Assembly: GCA_003550325.1 (NCBI GenBank)
Contig: QKWP01000617.1
Location: 67,387-131,386 of the forward strand
Direction: 5' to 3'
DNA: 64,000 nucleotides
Origin: Gigaspora rosea
Lineage: Eukaryota > Glomeromycota > Glomeromycetes > Diversisporales > Gigasporaceae
Below, in pieces: positions 35,082-47,373 of the stretch (position 1 is the stretch's first letter; each line of letters starts with the position of its first letter). Position numbers and translations under genes: made by a program. A model generated the notes under the pieces. That model made no database searches and was not told the DNA's origin. It saw only the letters and a list, made by a program, of their open reading frames with translations.

Positions 35082-36628
35082 TTATTTGGATTTCTTATAA
35101 ATTTGAAATACTTCATATTCGTTTATAAGATAACGTTGCCCAATGTAAGGTGAATCAATTGGTGTTTCATACCATCCACAATAAGCAGTATTACAACCAT
35201 TATTTTGCTCATTATAGTTTGCAAACGTACTAAGATGACCACCACCAAAATTTACACCACAATTACTACTAAAATAAATAGCATATTCTGGTTTACTGAT
35301 ACGACTTAAAATAGAATTTTGAAACGTACTATTTTTTAATGAAAAAATAAAGCTATCTTTACATCTACCATAAGAACCGTTTTTGCTTTTATCCCATGCA
35401 ATTGGATTGTATCCACCAAGGATTCTTTCAATATTATCATTATTACCTTTTACATTTATAACTGTAACAGTATTTGCTTTCATATTACATAAATTCCAAA
35501 ATGATTCACGGTTAAATCCATCCCTACTTCCACGAAGAAGTAATTTAAATTCATATGGATTATTTTTTGTATTATATGCAGTAGTATTTTTATCAATCCA
35601 TGAAGCAATTTCAGCTGCATGTTCTTCATTAATAACGGTTGAAAGTGGTTCAGTTGATCTTGTTGGTAATTCAGGTTTCAAAATAATACGAGGTGGTAAA
35701 ATTGTTGAAGTAACTTGATGATCAGATGATAAAATACTTTTATTTAAATCTATCCAAAGTTTTTTTTCAAGAATTTGAGAATATGGTAATACATAATCTG
35801 CAACATCTCTGCCAGATATTTGAAAATAACGGATATGAGGTAAACAATTTTTTAGAGTATCCTTTAAAACCGTAAAATTTTCATCAGACCAGTCTTCAGG
35901 ATTAGAAGGTAAATCAGGATTTTGCGCAATTCCCCACTTTATAACATAATTCCAAATCTTTATCTCTTCTGTTTGCAAATCATCACGTTTAATAAGTGAA
36001 ACCAATGCATCTTCATTAAGAGAATTAAAATCTTCAGAATCGAAAATAAGATTTGGATATTTTACCAAGATATTATTGCACCATTTTTGTAGTTCTTTTA
36101 GTTTGTTATTTTGGAAGCATGTCTTATAAATATGAACAAAGTGAGAACGTAACCAGTGGGCTTCAGACTCGATTAAATAGATTTCAAGAGATTCAATTAA
36201 TTCATCAAGAAGGAATTCATCAGCAACTAAAATTAGGTCAAAAATAAACTGGGTATCTAAGTTTTCCAAAGAAACAAAACCTCCGTAAATATATCTAATT
36301 ATTAGAATCAAGTTAACTCAATACGTAATATATTGTAATCATTAGATATTAATTAAAAATATTATATAACTTACTTAATAATTATTTCAAATTGTTGAAT
36401 AGAAATATGTGATTTTAAATCAATGTTTATAATTCCGTTGGTATCTTTAGTGATATTTTCTAATTTATTTTGAAAATAAGAAGACCTGCATTTCAAAATT
36501 GCTGAATGCGTTTTAAATTCTTTTATATCCGTAGATTTTCCTACTTTAATAATAACATTAAAGTCATTTCCTTTTTCAAGAAGTTCAATATAACTATTTG
36601 AAAGTTTTTCTAAGTGCTTGATTGCCAT
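35082..36628 (-). CDS. BTB-BACK-TLDc protein, gene 1 (intact)
   Basis: Two exons on the minus strand, 36375-36628 and 35082-36294, joined across an 80-bp GTAAGT...TTAG intron (36295-36374), give 488 residues. The BTB domain (about 20-110) contains NDFNVIIKVGKSTDIKEFKT and, across the splice, EIIIKYIYGG. BACK follows (about 125-255; HFVHIYKTCFQ, KIWNYVIKWGIAQNPDLP), then a linker TSTILPPRIILKPELPTRST and a TLDc domain (about 309-488; ASWIDKNTTAY, FKLLLRGSRDGFNRESFWNL, SSNCGVNFGGGHLSTFA, INEYEVFQI). BTB-BACK proteins commonly act as Cul3 ubiquitin-ligase adaptors, and TLDc domains are linked to oxidative-stress protection and V-ATPase regulation; its own role is unknown. This architecture is hugely expanded in Rhizophagus. 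It is the most diverged of the three good copies here. No signal peptide. Confidence 0.9.
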
Positions 36629-37171
36629 TTTTCTGTATGAACCCGGTAGAGTTTTTCGATGTAGTGTAAGGTTGTGTTAGTTTGTATTGTGATAAATTCT
36701 GTTGCACTGTATGTAGTTAAATTAATTTGCATGTATGTATGCATGCAAAATAGCCAAAGAACTGTAATACAATAATCCGTGTAACCAAATGTCGTACGTA
36801 TGTGTAAATTTTATCGAAATTTAGTTAGGACTTTCGATATTAAATACGTAGTTGTAACGTCATCTACTGTCCACCGAAATTTAAATAAGCCAATCGCAAT
36901 GCAGAATAATTTTCAAGAATAATGTGATTAAAGTTGACCAATGAAGATGTAATTGTTATGCATTGGCATAAGCGGAACTGAAAATTTATGAACAGCACAT
37001 TATCAAAGTACTTCGATCGAAAAAATTTTTATTGTTACTTGGTTAACTAAATACACGATCTAATATAAGGACAGATATACTAGAGCATTAAAAGATCAAC
37101 AGCGTTATTATTTCCGTGATGGACGGTGATGATCACTTAATTTGAAAATGACGGAAACACGAAGCTTTCTA
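36629..37171. other. Promoter region of BTB-TLDc gene 1
   Basis: Upstream sequence on the minus strand, partly duplicated upstream of gene 4 (59453-60180: TATGCATG..., AATAGCCAA-AGAACTGTAAT, AATAATCCGTGTAACCAAAT). The conservation suggests shared control sequence or merely recent duplication. Confidence 0.45.
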
Positions 37172-38455
37172 TTTTTATTTGGGCTTCATATGAATTTGAA
37201 ATACTTCACAAAATAGCAATGGATAGTTAAATGAACTAGGCTTTTCATAAATTTGCTCATTATGGTCTATAAATATAACAAGATGACCACCAAATTTATA
37301 CCTATTTTTTGCTAAGTTTTTGACACGACTTAAAATAGAATTTTGACTATGCCATTTTTTAATGAAAAAATAAAGATATCTTGGGAACTAATATAAGTAA
37401 TGTTTTTGCTCATAACCATGCAACTGGATTATATCCATCTCACAACCATTAGCATTTATAACCATAACAATATTTATTTTCATATTGCATAAATTTCAAA
37501 ATGATTCACGAGTAATACGCCTCTACTTCCACGAAGGAATAATTTAAATTCGTATGGATTATTTCTTACTCCATATGCATTAATCCTATTAATCCACGAT
37601 GCAATTTTGGCTGCATATTCTTCACTAATAATGGTTAAAAACGATTCAGTTCCCTAGTTGGTGATTCGAATTTTAAAATAATTCGAGATGGTAGAATCAC
37701 TTTATGATCGGGTCTTTCCAAAGTTTTGTTCAATAATTTGAAGATATGGTAATGCATATAAGTTGCGGCGTCCTTGCCAGATATTTGAAAGTAACGAATA
37801 TGAGTTAACCAATTTTTCCGAGTAACCTTTAGAGCAGAAGGCAAATCAGTAATATTTTGTGCAATTCTCTACTTTATAACATAATTCCAAACCTTTATCA
37901 CTTCCATTGTAAATCATCACACTTAATAAGTAAAACCAGTGAGTGCACTTTATCAAGAGAATTCAAATTTTCAGAATCGAAAGTTATTTTCCAAATGATA
38001 TTGCATCATCTTCGTAGTTCTTTTAGTTTATTTTTTTAGAAACATGTCTTATAAACATGAAGAAAGTGAGAGCGTAACCAGTAGGTTTTAAATGAGTTCA
38101 TGAAATCCGACTAATTCATCAAAGAGGACCTCATCAGCAACTAAAATAAGATCAAAAATAATTTATATCGAAATTTTCCAGAGAAACAAAGCTTCCATAG
38201 ATATTAAAATCAAGTTAATTCAATACGTAATATATACATGTAGTAATCATTAATAAATATCAATTATATAACTTAATAACTATTCCAAATTTTTGAATAG
38301 AATTATGCTATTCTAGTGATATTTTATAATTTATTTCATAATTACTGAATGCGCTTTAAATTCTCTTATATCCTACTTTAATAATTGATATTTCCTTTTT
38401 CGAGAAGTTCAATATAGCTATTTTTTTCGAAGTGCCTTATTACCATTTTTTTTCG
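37172..38455 (-). pseudogene. BTB-BACK-TLDc pseudogene (between gene 1 and R1)
   Basis: Minus-strand relic in the order TLDc (37172-37660), linker and BACK (about 37670-38215) and a shortened BTB exon (about 38270-38455). The frame 37635-37844 keeps HIRYFQISGKDAATYMHYHIF, matching the BACK region of the intact genes. Many small deletions and stops disrupt it. It lies head-to-tail behind gene 1; the same arrangement (gene 4 followed by the 60190-61280 relic) shows that gene and relic were duplicated together. Its BTB part is additionally copied at 42958-43090. Confidence 0.8.
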
Positions 38456-38591
38456 TATAAATTCTTAAAATTTTATAAATTCAAAGTTTTAAATGCTTGA
38501 ATGTAAGTACCGTATTTCGCGTAATAACGCGCCGGGCGTAACTTACATTGTAAGTCTCATGTAAGTTACAAATATGAGATGTTAAAACAGG

Positions 38592-39034
38592 TAGTGTTCC
38601 ACAAAAGATCCGGGTCCGGTCCCGGATCCGGTCCGGGTATTATTAGATTGCTGATTGGCTGATTTCAGAATTTTCTTTTTTTTAATTAAATTAAAAAATA
38701 GAAAAAAAAATTTAATTAAAAAAAAACCAAAATTTATTAATTTATTAATTTAAATATATTTAAATATATTTTATACAGCATTAATTTATAAAAATAAAAA
38801 TGTTGGTAAATTATTCGGCTAATTTTTATCAAGTGTCCCAGAATTTATGAAAACAGCTGTAATCGTTTTTTTTTAGCGAGGACACTAGGGCTTGCTCGTC
38901 AACTATCGCTATAGCATCTATTTCACGTATCCGATCTAAGTGACGCGAGTTCGGGCCCTAATTTTAGATCCGCATCGATGTTCGGACCGGGTCCGGATCT
39001 TTAAAAATACCCGGTCCGAATCATGCGGAACACT
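38592..39034. mobile_element. hAT-type MITE, 443 bp
   Basis: Terminal TAGTGTTCC and GGAACACT, flanked by an 8-bp AAAACAGG duplication (38584-38591 and 39035-39042). R2 reads GTTAAAACAGGCCAGC with no insert (about 43216), giving a clean empty site. The sub-termini are G+C-rich with repeated CCGGGTCCGG/GGACCGGGTC motifs; part of another MITE family lies inside (38829-38865). Confidence 0.85.
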
Positions 39035-39673
39035 AAAACAGGCCAGCTTTAAGATAATTTTGGCCAGCATTAAGATACAATAATTAGGGATGTAAAATTA
39101 CAGTAATTTCACGTAAGATTCGGTAAATTGAGATTTCATGTAATTGTAATTTAAACACGTGATATTTAAGTTTATGAGATCAAATTTTAGGTTACAATTC
39201 GGATCGTACATTCAAATCAAATTATAAACAATACTTACTGAATTTTGTAAGCCTGGTACTTTATGAGGACGCATGAAAATTACATGAAATTTAATTTACT
39301 AAACTTACGAAAATTACATTCAATGTAATATTGCAATTTATGTGGCACAACTACGAAAATTATATTCAATGTAAAATTGCAATTTATGTGACACAACCTT
39401 AAAAATATTCGAATAAGCTACTAATATAAAATGCTAAAGCAGGCTGGCTTTAAGATTTTTTGTCCAGCATTAGATTATTGTAACATAATAAGTTACCATT
39501 TATTATTATTGTTAGTTAGCGGTTTATAGATTTTAGTAGTGCCACGAGAATTTGCACCGTCCCTAAACAGAAATTCCAAATTTAAAGCGAGTACCTGACG
39601 ATTCTCTTATCGATGGAAATAAGAATTATGTTTGAATAGAAATGCATGTAAAAACTTAACGAAATCTAGATAA

Positions 39674-39797
39674 ATCAATAAACTTGCTACTTTGGATATT
39701 AAAATTTTTACAGTCTATGTAATGTCCACAGAAAGATCAATAAACTTGCTACTTTGGATATTAAAATTTTTACAGTCTATGTAATGTCCACAGAAAG
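39674..39797. repeat. Exact 62-bp tandem duplication
   Basis: ATCAATAAACTTGCTACTTT...CACAGAAAG occurs twice in a row without a mismatch. The matching R3 sequence at about 54911 has a single copy. Confidence 0.9.
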
Positions 39798-40322
39798 ATC
39801 AAAATAATTTTTATTGTTACTTGGTCAGTTGATATAATATTAAGTATAACACAAGATATCTAATTACATTACAATATTAAAATTGATAATAGTACTAATT
39901 TGTAAAAATATAAAATATAAAAGCATATGGATTGCTACACATTAAAGAGGACATTTTTAATTTGATACTTGAATAGATATCTATTCATAAACAAATTTGT
40001 CAAATTAATACTGTAATAAGCGCTGGAGTGCTTATTGTATATTGAAAATGTCCATAAATGAACTAAAAAATTATATATCTGTTTTTCTTATTTGTAAGTC
40101 ATTTAATTCTTTACTTCTTTTATTGTGTTCATGCTAAAATTTTCGAGAGAGAATGGGAATGAGAATAAATAAAAGAATAATAAAAAAATAAAAATTAAAC
40201 CTTATATGCAAATTAATGAATAATAAAAATTTAGTTTATTAATTTAAAATCTATTTTTAGAATACTTATAATAAAAATACAAACTTTTAAACAACTCTAT
40301 ACTTATCTTCTGTATATCTAAA

Positions 40323-40580
40323 TTGAGTGACGGAAAGGGAAGGCCTGTAAATTGATTCACTACTTTGCATCTTACCGGACTCTATTCCTGAAGAACCTAA
40401 TATATATAATGATTAGCTCATAACAACTGAAGAATTCATTTGATGCAAAGAATTTGTTATCGAAATGACTAGATCAATCGGTCATATAACATCACATGAA
40501 TCACTGTGGGATGAGCCAAATCCGATAAAGCGAAAAGTAGTAATCAGTAATTAGTTTACAGGTTTCCCTTTCCATCATTC
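40323..40580. mobile_element. MITE with GAGTGACGGAAAGGGAA ends (R1 copy)
   Basis: GAGTGACGGAAAGGGAAGGC at the left pairs with CCTTTCCATCATTC at the right, arms about 30 bp continuing through CCTGTAAA. A full copy is in R3 (55774-56050); R2 keeps only the left part (43833-44005). Confidence 0.7.
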
Positions 40581-41107
40581 AAATATTATAATTATGGAGA
40601 ATTTTTTAAAAATTAATTTTAGTTTACAAATTATTAAATTTTAGTTTACAAAGTAATTAATTTTTGCTACAATTATTATGTGATAATATAGAGATATTTC
40701 GCATCATATACTAGACAATTAAAACATGATAAAATTTACCAAAATTATTATTTTGAATAAAAATTTAAAAGAATTTTAAAAATTTGGAGATTAATATTTA
40801 TGCCACTCAATGCAATCAATTAGCCATCTACTTAGCCATTTAGCTTATTAAACGGTTTTTATTAAGATTTTGCATCATTTGTCAAAGGAATACTTAATTT
40901 ACTTTTCATATTTGCTATTAATAAATTCACAATTGATTCTAACTAGATTTAAGTTTCAATCAATTATATTTTCATTTTTGTGTTATGCAAAACCATAAAT
41001 GATCTCATTGAATTCACTCTATTATTTATTCTGCTACATACGTTTCTTTCTGCAATTTGCAATTTTTAGGCTTTAACAAATTGTTGAATACATTTATTAA
41101 TAAACAA

Positions 41108-41272
41108 TATATGAGTCAATAGAAATAAGCAAATTTTAACAAGTTTTTTTTTTCAGAATTTTGAATAAAAATAATTTCCTAAAAATTGAACAAGCTTTTA
41201 TAAAATTATTTTTGTTCATTTAAAAATTTTATTATAAAAAATTTGCTTGGTTACTATTGACCCACCCATATT
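41108..41272. mobile_element. CAATAGAAA-family MITE (R1 copy)
   Basis: ATATGAGTCAATAGAAATAA and the inverse TACTATTGACCCACCCATA bound a 165-bp insertion. The same insertion is present in R2 (44316-44509) and R3 (56574-57070), so it predates the block duplications. Confidence 0.6.
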
Positions 41273-41971
41273 ACATGAATAAAAAATCCTAAATAGAAAC
41301 ATTATATAAAATAAATCTACAAATAATAGTTTATTATAAATCGTTGATCCATAGCTTTTTATACTCATTAAATTAAGATAGAATTGAAAGGGTAATTAAT
41401 AGTAAAATTTGCCGTGAAATTAATTAGATTATATTGATCTCATAAATTAATTTTCTGCTTATCAACTATATTTATGTAAATACAATGAACCTAAAATGAA
41501 AAAAGATACTGTAATTACTATAAATTTAAACATCTTACTTTAAATACATGATTAATAATTTTTTTGCAACGAAAATCGGCAAGCTAAAATTTTTAACCTT
41601 AAATAGCGATGCATCAATAACCTTAAAGGATTCTAATATCGTTGTTTGTATACAGTAAACAATGTATCAGAGATAAATTATATTATATAAAACTTATTCA
41701 TCACTCACATATAAAATAGTTGTCGGATCTCACGAGCATCCTAATTTGTACAGTTTCTCTGTTAAGAATCAAAATCAGATTTACTTGTTCTAGGTACCAT
41801 CCAAATAATGCAAAATATAAAATCAGAATATTGTAATTTTAAGTTTGATTAAAGAAACTTATTCATCGATTCCAACCTATCGACTAAACCGCTAAACTAT
41901 TAAAAATTTAATACTTAGTCTAGTCGTAAAAATTTAATAAGTTTCAAATACTATATCTGATAACCGGATTC

Positions 41972-42834
41972 GTATTATTTCACCGACAATCACTTCACAG
42001 GCATAACACTACACCGACAACCATTTTACCGACAAGCTTTTTTTACCGACAAATAACTCGCCGACACTCGATTTGCCGATAAGCATGTTTTCATCGACAC
42101 GTTGATTTTACCGACACACACTTCACCGACAGTTAATTTTACCGACAAAATCAACTTACCGACAAGCTCATTTTACCTAAAATAGAATTTACCGACAATA
42201 CAATTCACCGACAAATAATTCGCCGACAAACAATTCGCCAGATGCCTTACTGTAAGTATCACGGTTGATGCTGAAGTTATAGGGTCTCTATTTGCAACTA
42301 TAAGGCCTGCTAAAATCCACATATACTCTGTAAATATGAAATCTATACCCAAACCTTACCCTAACCCTATAAGACAAAGACGAAAAAAAACATCCAAAGA
42401 AAATTTTAAAATTTTATATCAAATAGGTCATAACTTCAGCATCAGCGTGACAATAATTATTATTATCGTCATTAATAAAATGTGCAATTTTTATTGTCAT
42501 TATTACTGTAATAAATTGCATAATACGTAATTATTCTTAGTAGTTTATTACATTGCCGTGGTCTAATCGTATTGTCAACGAATTGTATTGTCGGTAGAAT
42601 AAGCTTGTCGGTATATTCTATTTTCAGTAAAATGAGCTTGTCAGTAAGTTGATTTTGTCGGTAAATGTAACTGTCGGTGAAGTGTGTGTCAGTAAAATCA
42701 ACTTGTCGGTGAAAAGGAACTTGTCGGTAAATCAAGTGTCGGCGAATCTTGTGTCGGTAAAAAAAGCTTGTCGGTAAAATGATTGTCGGTGTAGGTTGAT
42801 GTCTGTGAAGTGATTGTCGGCGATTTGATTGCCA
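41972..42834. mobile_element. Foldback-like element with tandem GACAA subrepeats
   Basis: Both ends consist of about 250 bp built from a short phrase (TTTACCGACAA or CGCCGACAA, 10-20 bp spacing), arranged as inverted repeats: 41977-42232 against 42575-42830. An inner inverted pair around GGTTGATGCTGAAGTTATAG (42263) and CATAACTTCAGCATCAGCG (42428) extends the palindrome. The centre has a CCTTACCCTAACCC motif. Long inverted repeats made of tandem subunits resemble foldback elements. It separates R1 from the BTB fragment that opens R2. No transposase. Confidence 0.8.
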
Positions 42835-42957
42835 CCCGAGAGGGATTCACTATATCGAGAGCCTTTTATTATAGTAATAATAATTCTGTTCTAAAAAAAA
42901 TTCTTCACTATAGCCAATCTTCACTATATCGAGAGTTCACTATAACGAGAGTGACTT

Positions 42958-43090
42958 GTATTTTGAAAATAAGATCTGCATTTCAAAATTACTGAATGCG
43001 CCTTAAATTCTCTTAAGTCCTACTTTAATAATTGTAATTACCTTTTTCAAGTTCAATATAGCTATTTTTTTCGAAGTGCTTGATTTTCGT
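42958..43090 (-). pseudogene. BTB exon fragment
   Basis: Minus-strand remnant of BTB exon 1: TTTTGAAAATAAGATCTGCA, GAATGCGCCTTAAATTC and the TCCTACTTTAATAATTG segment match the complement of exon 1 of the intact genes and the relic at 38325-38455. No reading frame remains. Confidence 0.75.
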
Positions 43091-45284
43091 ATAGATTCTT
43101 AAATTTTATAAATTCAAAGTTTTATAATGCTTGAATGTACGTACCATATTTTGCGCAATAAACGCCGGGGAGTAACTTACATTGTAAGTCTCATGTAAGT
43201 TACAAATATGAGATGTTAAAACAGGCCAGCTTTAAGATAATTTTGGCAAGCATTAAGATAAAATAATTAGGGATGTAAAATTACAGTAATTTCACGTAAG
43301 ATTCGGTAAATTGAAATTATAATTTAAACACGAGACATTTAGTTTCTGAGATCAAATTTTAGGTGATTTAGGAGTTACAGTTCTGATCGACATTCAAATT
43401 GATAATAATACATACTAAATTTTAAAAATTATAAAATAAAAGCATATGGAGTGTTACACATTAAAGAGGACTTTTTTTATTTGATACTTGAATAGATATC
43501 TATTCAAAAACAAGTTTGTCAAATTAATAAGCGCTGGAGTGCTTATTATATAGTGGAAAGATCCATAAATGAACTAAAAAATTATATATATGCTTTTCTT
43601 ATTTGTAAGTCATTTAATTCTTTACTTCTTTTAATGTGTTCACGCTAAAATTTTCGAGAGAGAATGGGAATGAGAATAAATAAAAGAATAAAAATAAAAA
43701 TAAAAACTTATATGCAAATTAATAAAATAATAAAAATTTAGTTTATTAATTTAAAATCTTTCTTAGAATACTTATAATAAAAATACAAAATTTTAAACAA
43801 CTCTATACTGTATCTACTGTATATCTAAACTGAGTGGCGGAAATAGAAAGCCTGTAAATTGATTCATTACTTTGCATCTTATCGGACTCTATCCTGAAGA
43901 ATCTAATATACGTAATGTTTAGCTCATAACAAAATTGCCACTGAAGAATTCATTTAATGCAAAGAATATTGTTATCGAAATGACTCAATAGGTCATATAA
44001 TATCTGCTTAGTCACTTAGCTTATTAAACTGTTTATATTAAGATTTTTTGCATCATTTGTCAAAGAAATAGTTAATTTACTTTTCATATTTGCTATTAAT
44101 AAATTCACAATTGATTCTAACTATAATCGTCAGATTTAAGTTTAAATCAAAATTATATTTTCATCTTTGTGTTATGCAAAACCATAAATGATCTCATTGA
44201 ATTCACTCCATAAATAAAGAAAAAATCATTATTTATTGTGTTACATACATTTCTTTCTGCAGTTTGCAGCTTTTTAGGCTTTAACAAATGATTGAATACA
44301 TTTATTAATAAATAATATAGGAGTGAGTCAATAGAAATCAAGCAAATTTTTTAACAAGTTTTTTCAGAATTTTAAATAAAAATAATTTCATAAAAACTTA
44401 ATCAATTTAATAAAAAAAAAATTAAACAAGTTTTTATAAAATTATTTTTGTTCAAAGTTTTAAAAAATTTATTATAAAAAATTTGGTTACTATTGGCCCA
44501 CCCCATATTACATGAATATAAAAAAAATCCTAAATAGAAACATTATATAAAATAAAATATACGAATAATAGTTTATTATAAATCGTTGATCCATAGCTTT
44601 TTATTCTCATTAAATTTAGATAGAATTGAGAGTAATTGTAATGGTAAAATTTTTAATATCGATCTCACAATTAATAAATGAATTTGCTGCTTATCAACTA
44701 TATTTATGTAAATATAATGAACCTAAAATGAAAAAAGATACTGTAATTACTATAAATTTAAACATCTTACTTTAAATACATGATTACTAATTTTCTTGCC
44801 AACGAAAGTCGGCAAGTTCTAATTTTTAACCTAAATAGTGATACATCACTAACCTTAAAGGATTCTAATATCGTTGTTAGTATACAGTAAACAATGTCAT
44901 CAGAGATAAATTATATTATATAAAACCTATTCATAACTCACATATAAAATAGTTGTCGGACCTCACGAGCATCCTAATTTGTAAAGTTTCTCTGTTAAGA
45001 ATCAAAATCAGATTTACTTGTTCTAGGATCTTCTAGATACTATCCAAATAATGCAAAATATAAAACCAGAATATTGTAATTTTAATTAACTTTTTAAATG
45101 ATCGAACTCGGAGAATGTTCGATTAAAGAAACTCATCATCGATTCCAACCTATCGATTAAACCGCTAAACTATTAAAAATTTAATAGTCTAGTCGTAAAA
45201 ATTTAATAAGCTTCAAATACTATATCTGATAGCCATAGTAATTAATTGAAAAACACTCAAAAATGATAGAAACGAGATGGTTTT
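43090..45284. repeat. R block 2
   Basis: Second copy of the non-coding block, shortened relative to R1 by loss of the part equivalent to about 39200-39870 and of the right half of the 40323 MITE. It directly precedes (3' side of) BTB-TLDc gene 3 and includes a CAATAGAAA-family MITE at 44316-44509. Confidence 0.75.
44316..44509. mobile_element. CAATAGAAA-family MITE (R2 copy)
   Basis: GAGTGAGTCAATAGAAATC facing GGTTACTATTGGCCCACCCC; it is the counterpart of 41108-41272. Confidence 0.6.
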
Positions 45285-46807
45285 TTATTTGGATTTCTTA
45301 TGAATTTGAAACACTTCATATTCGTTTACAAAATAATAATGCTCATTGTTGTTAATACCAATGGATTTTTCGTATCTTGCATTAAAGCGAGTATAGCAAC
45401 CATTATTTTGCCTATTATAGCCTTCAAACATTTTAAGAGGTCCACCACCAAAATTTATACCGTAAGAAGGACCACTAAAAATAGCATTTGCTTGATCTTT
45501 GACACGACTTAAAATAGAATTTTGGACTGCTCCGTTTTTTAATGAAAAAATGAAGCTATCCTGGCGATTAATATACCCTTTTTTACTCTTATCCCACGCA
45601 GCTGGACAGTATCCACCAAAAATTCTTTCAATATTATCATTGCCTTTCACATTTATAATTGTAACAGTATTCGTTTTCTTATCGCATAAATTCCAAAATG
45701 ATTCACGGTTGATTCCATCTCTACTCCCACGAAGAAGTAATTTAAATTCGTATGGATTATTCCTTGTACTATATGCAGTAGCATTCTTGTCAATCCATGA
45801 TGCAATTTCGGCTGCATGTTCTTCACTAATAACTTTCGAAAATGTTTCTGTTGATCTAGTTGGTAATTCTGGCTTTAAAATAATACGAGGTGGTAGAGTT
45901 GAAGTAACATTATGATCAGGCAATAAAAGACTTTTAACCAAATCATTCCAAAGCTTTTTTCAAGAATTTGAGAATATGGTAATACATAATTTGCAACATC
46001 TTTGCCAGATACTTGAAAGTAACGGATATGGGGTAAACAATTTTTCAGAGTATCATTAAGAGCCATAAAATTTTCATCAGACCAATCTTCAGGATTAGAA
46101 GGCAAATCAGGATTTTGCGCAATTCCCCACTTTATAACATCATTCCAAATCTTTATCTCTTCCATTTGCAAATCATCTCGTTTAATAAGCGAAACCAATG
46201 CATTTTCATTAAGAGAATTAAAATCTTCAGAATCGAAAATAATGTTTGGGTGTTTTGCCAAGATGCCATTGCTCCATTTTTGTAGTACTTTTAATTTATT
46301 ATTTTGAAAGCATGTCTTATAAACATGAGCAAAGTGAGTGCGTAACCAGTGGGCTTTAGACTCGATTAAATAAGTTTCAAGAGATCCAACTAATTCATCC
46401 AGAAGGAACTCATTAGCAACTAAAATAAGATCAAAAATAAACTGGGTATCTAAGTTTTCCAAAGAAACAAAGCCTCCGTAGATATATCTTAATATAAAAT
46501 CGTTAAAATTTTATATATAATAAATATAAGGTTAAAAATATTTTATGACTTACTTGACAATTAATTCAAACTGCTGAATAGAAATATGCGGTTTTAAATC
46601 AATTTTTATAATGCCATTGGTATCTTTGGTAATATTTTCTAATTTATCCTGAAAATAAGAAGACCTGCATTTTAAAATGGCTGAATGTGTCTTAAATTCT
46701 CTTATGTCCGTAGATTTTCCTACTTTAATAATCACATTAAAGTCATTCCCTTTTTCAAGAAGTTCAATATAATTATTTGAAAGTGTTTCAAAGTTCTTAA
46801 TTGCCAT
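45285..46807 (-). pseudogene. BTB-BACK-TLDc protein, gene 3 (one-base frameshift)
   Basis: Exons 46554-46807 and 45285-46487 on the minus strand, intron 46488-46553 (GTAAGT...AAG). The BTB part is intact (NDFNVIIKVGKSTDIREFKT), BACK reads normally to PYSQILEK, then one A is missing in the run at about 45955-45960, shifting the frame; the correct frame resumes at once as SLLLPDHNVTSTLPPR and continues through a complete TLDc domain to the usual NEYEVFQIHKKSK end. Joined length is one base short of 486 codons, so only this site is damaged. It is closer to gene 4 than to gene 1 (shared ISEEHAAEIASWIDKNATAY). Either a very young pseudogene or an assembly error in a homopolymer; if the latter, it encodes a 485-residue protein. 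Confidence 0.85.
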
Positions 46808-47189
46808 TTTTTTTATTTTTTTCGTAAATTTTATAAGCGTTAAAAAATTTTCAATTCTCGAATGACAAAGACCATAAAACAGTAATACAATCTCAGATGA
46901 AGTACGTATACATTTCTATATTTGCAATACACGTGAAAGCGTAGGTCATGCAAATTTAGTTACCGTAAAAGTGCGACCCGGGTCTGTTTCGTTTTTCATA
47001 TTGTACGGATTTGTTCTGCCGGGTTTTCCCAAATTAGATGTCGTTATTTTTGATTGTGCTATCTAGTTGTTTTAGCCTTTTATAATTTTGTCAGATTTTA
47101 TAAACTTGTTGAGCTATTTCTTGTAAATTAGTAGAATGAATTTCTTTGAGAAAGGAATATTGTTTTTTGATTTTCGTGATTCAGCCTCA

Positions 47190-47373
47190 GTCTACTCCTC
47201 GTTCAATCATTAATCAAACTCCGGAAAGCAATTCTTATTTTTCAAAAGACACCTCCTGACTCACTGGTGACAACCTGGAATACATTCTAAAAAACTTGGA
47301 TATTTCCCAACCTCAGCAAATCACGGACAACGCCATCGCTAAAATGTTTTACAATATTGTGGTGTATATTTAA
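47190..47373 (+). pseudogene. Unidentified coding relic
   Basis: Codon usage changes to a protein-like pattern here: PQSTPRSIINQTPESNSYF, one TGA, then LTGDNLEYILKNLDISQPQ and DNAIAKMFYNI before the frame ends. It is less A+T-biased than its surroundings. I do not recognise the family; a fragment of a dispersed element protein is likely. Confidence 0.35.

Larger units (their letters stand above)
38456..41971. repeat. R block 1, duplicated non-coding sequence
   Basis: Aligns in order with 43090-45280 (R2) and in large part with 54130-57900 (R3). Landmarks: GTAACTTACATTGTAAGTCT (38540), GGCCAGCTTTAAGATAATTT (39042), GAATAGATATCTATTC (39974), the 40323-40580 hairpin element, the 41108-41272 MITE, and GGATTCTAATATCGTTG (41628). 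No gene is seen. Confidence 0.75.

Noticed and set aside
35383..35718. Plus-strand ORFs opposite the BTB-TLDc genes (35383, 45499, 58257)
   Set aside because: They are antisense shadows of the TLDc coding region, conserved only because the sense strand is.
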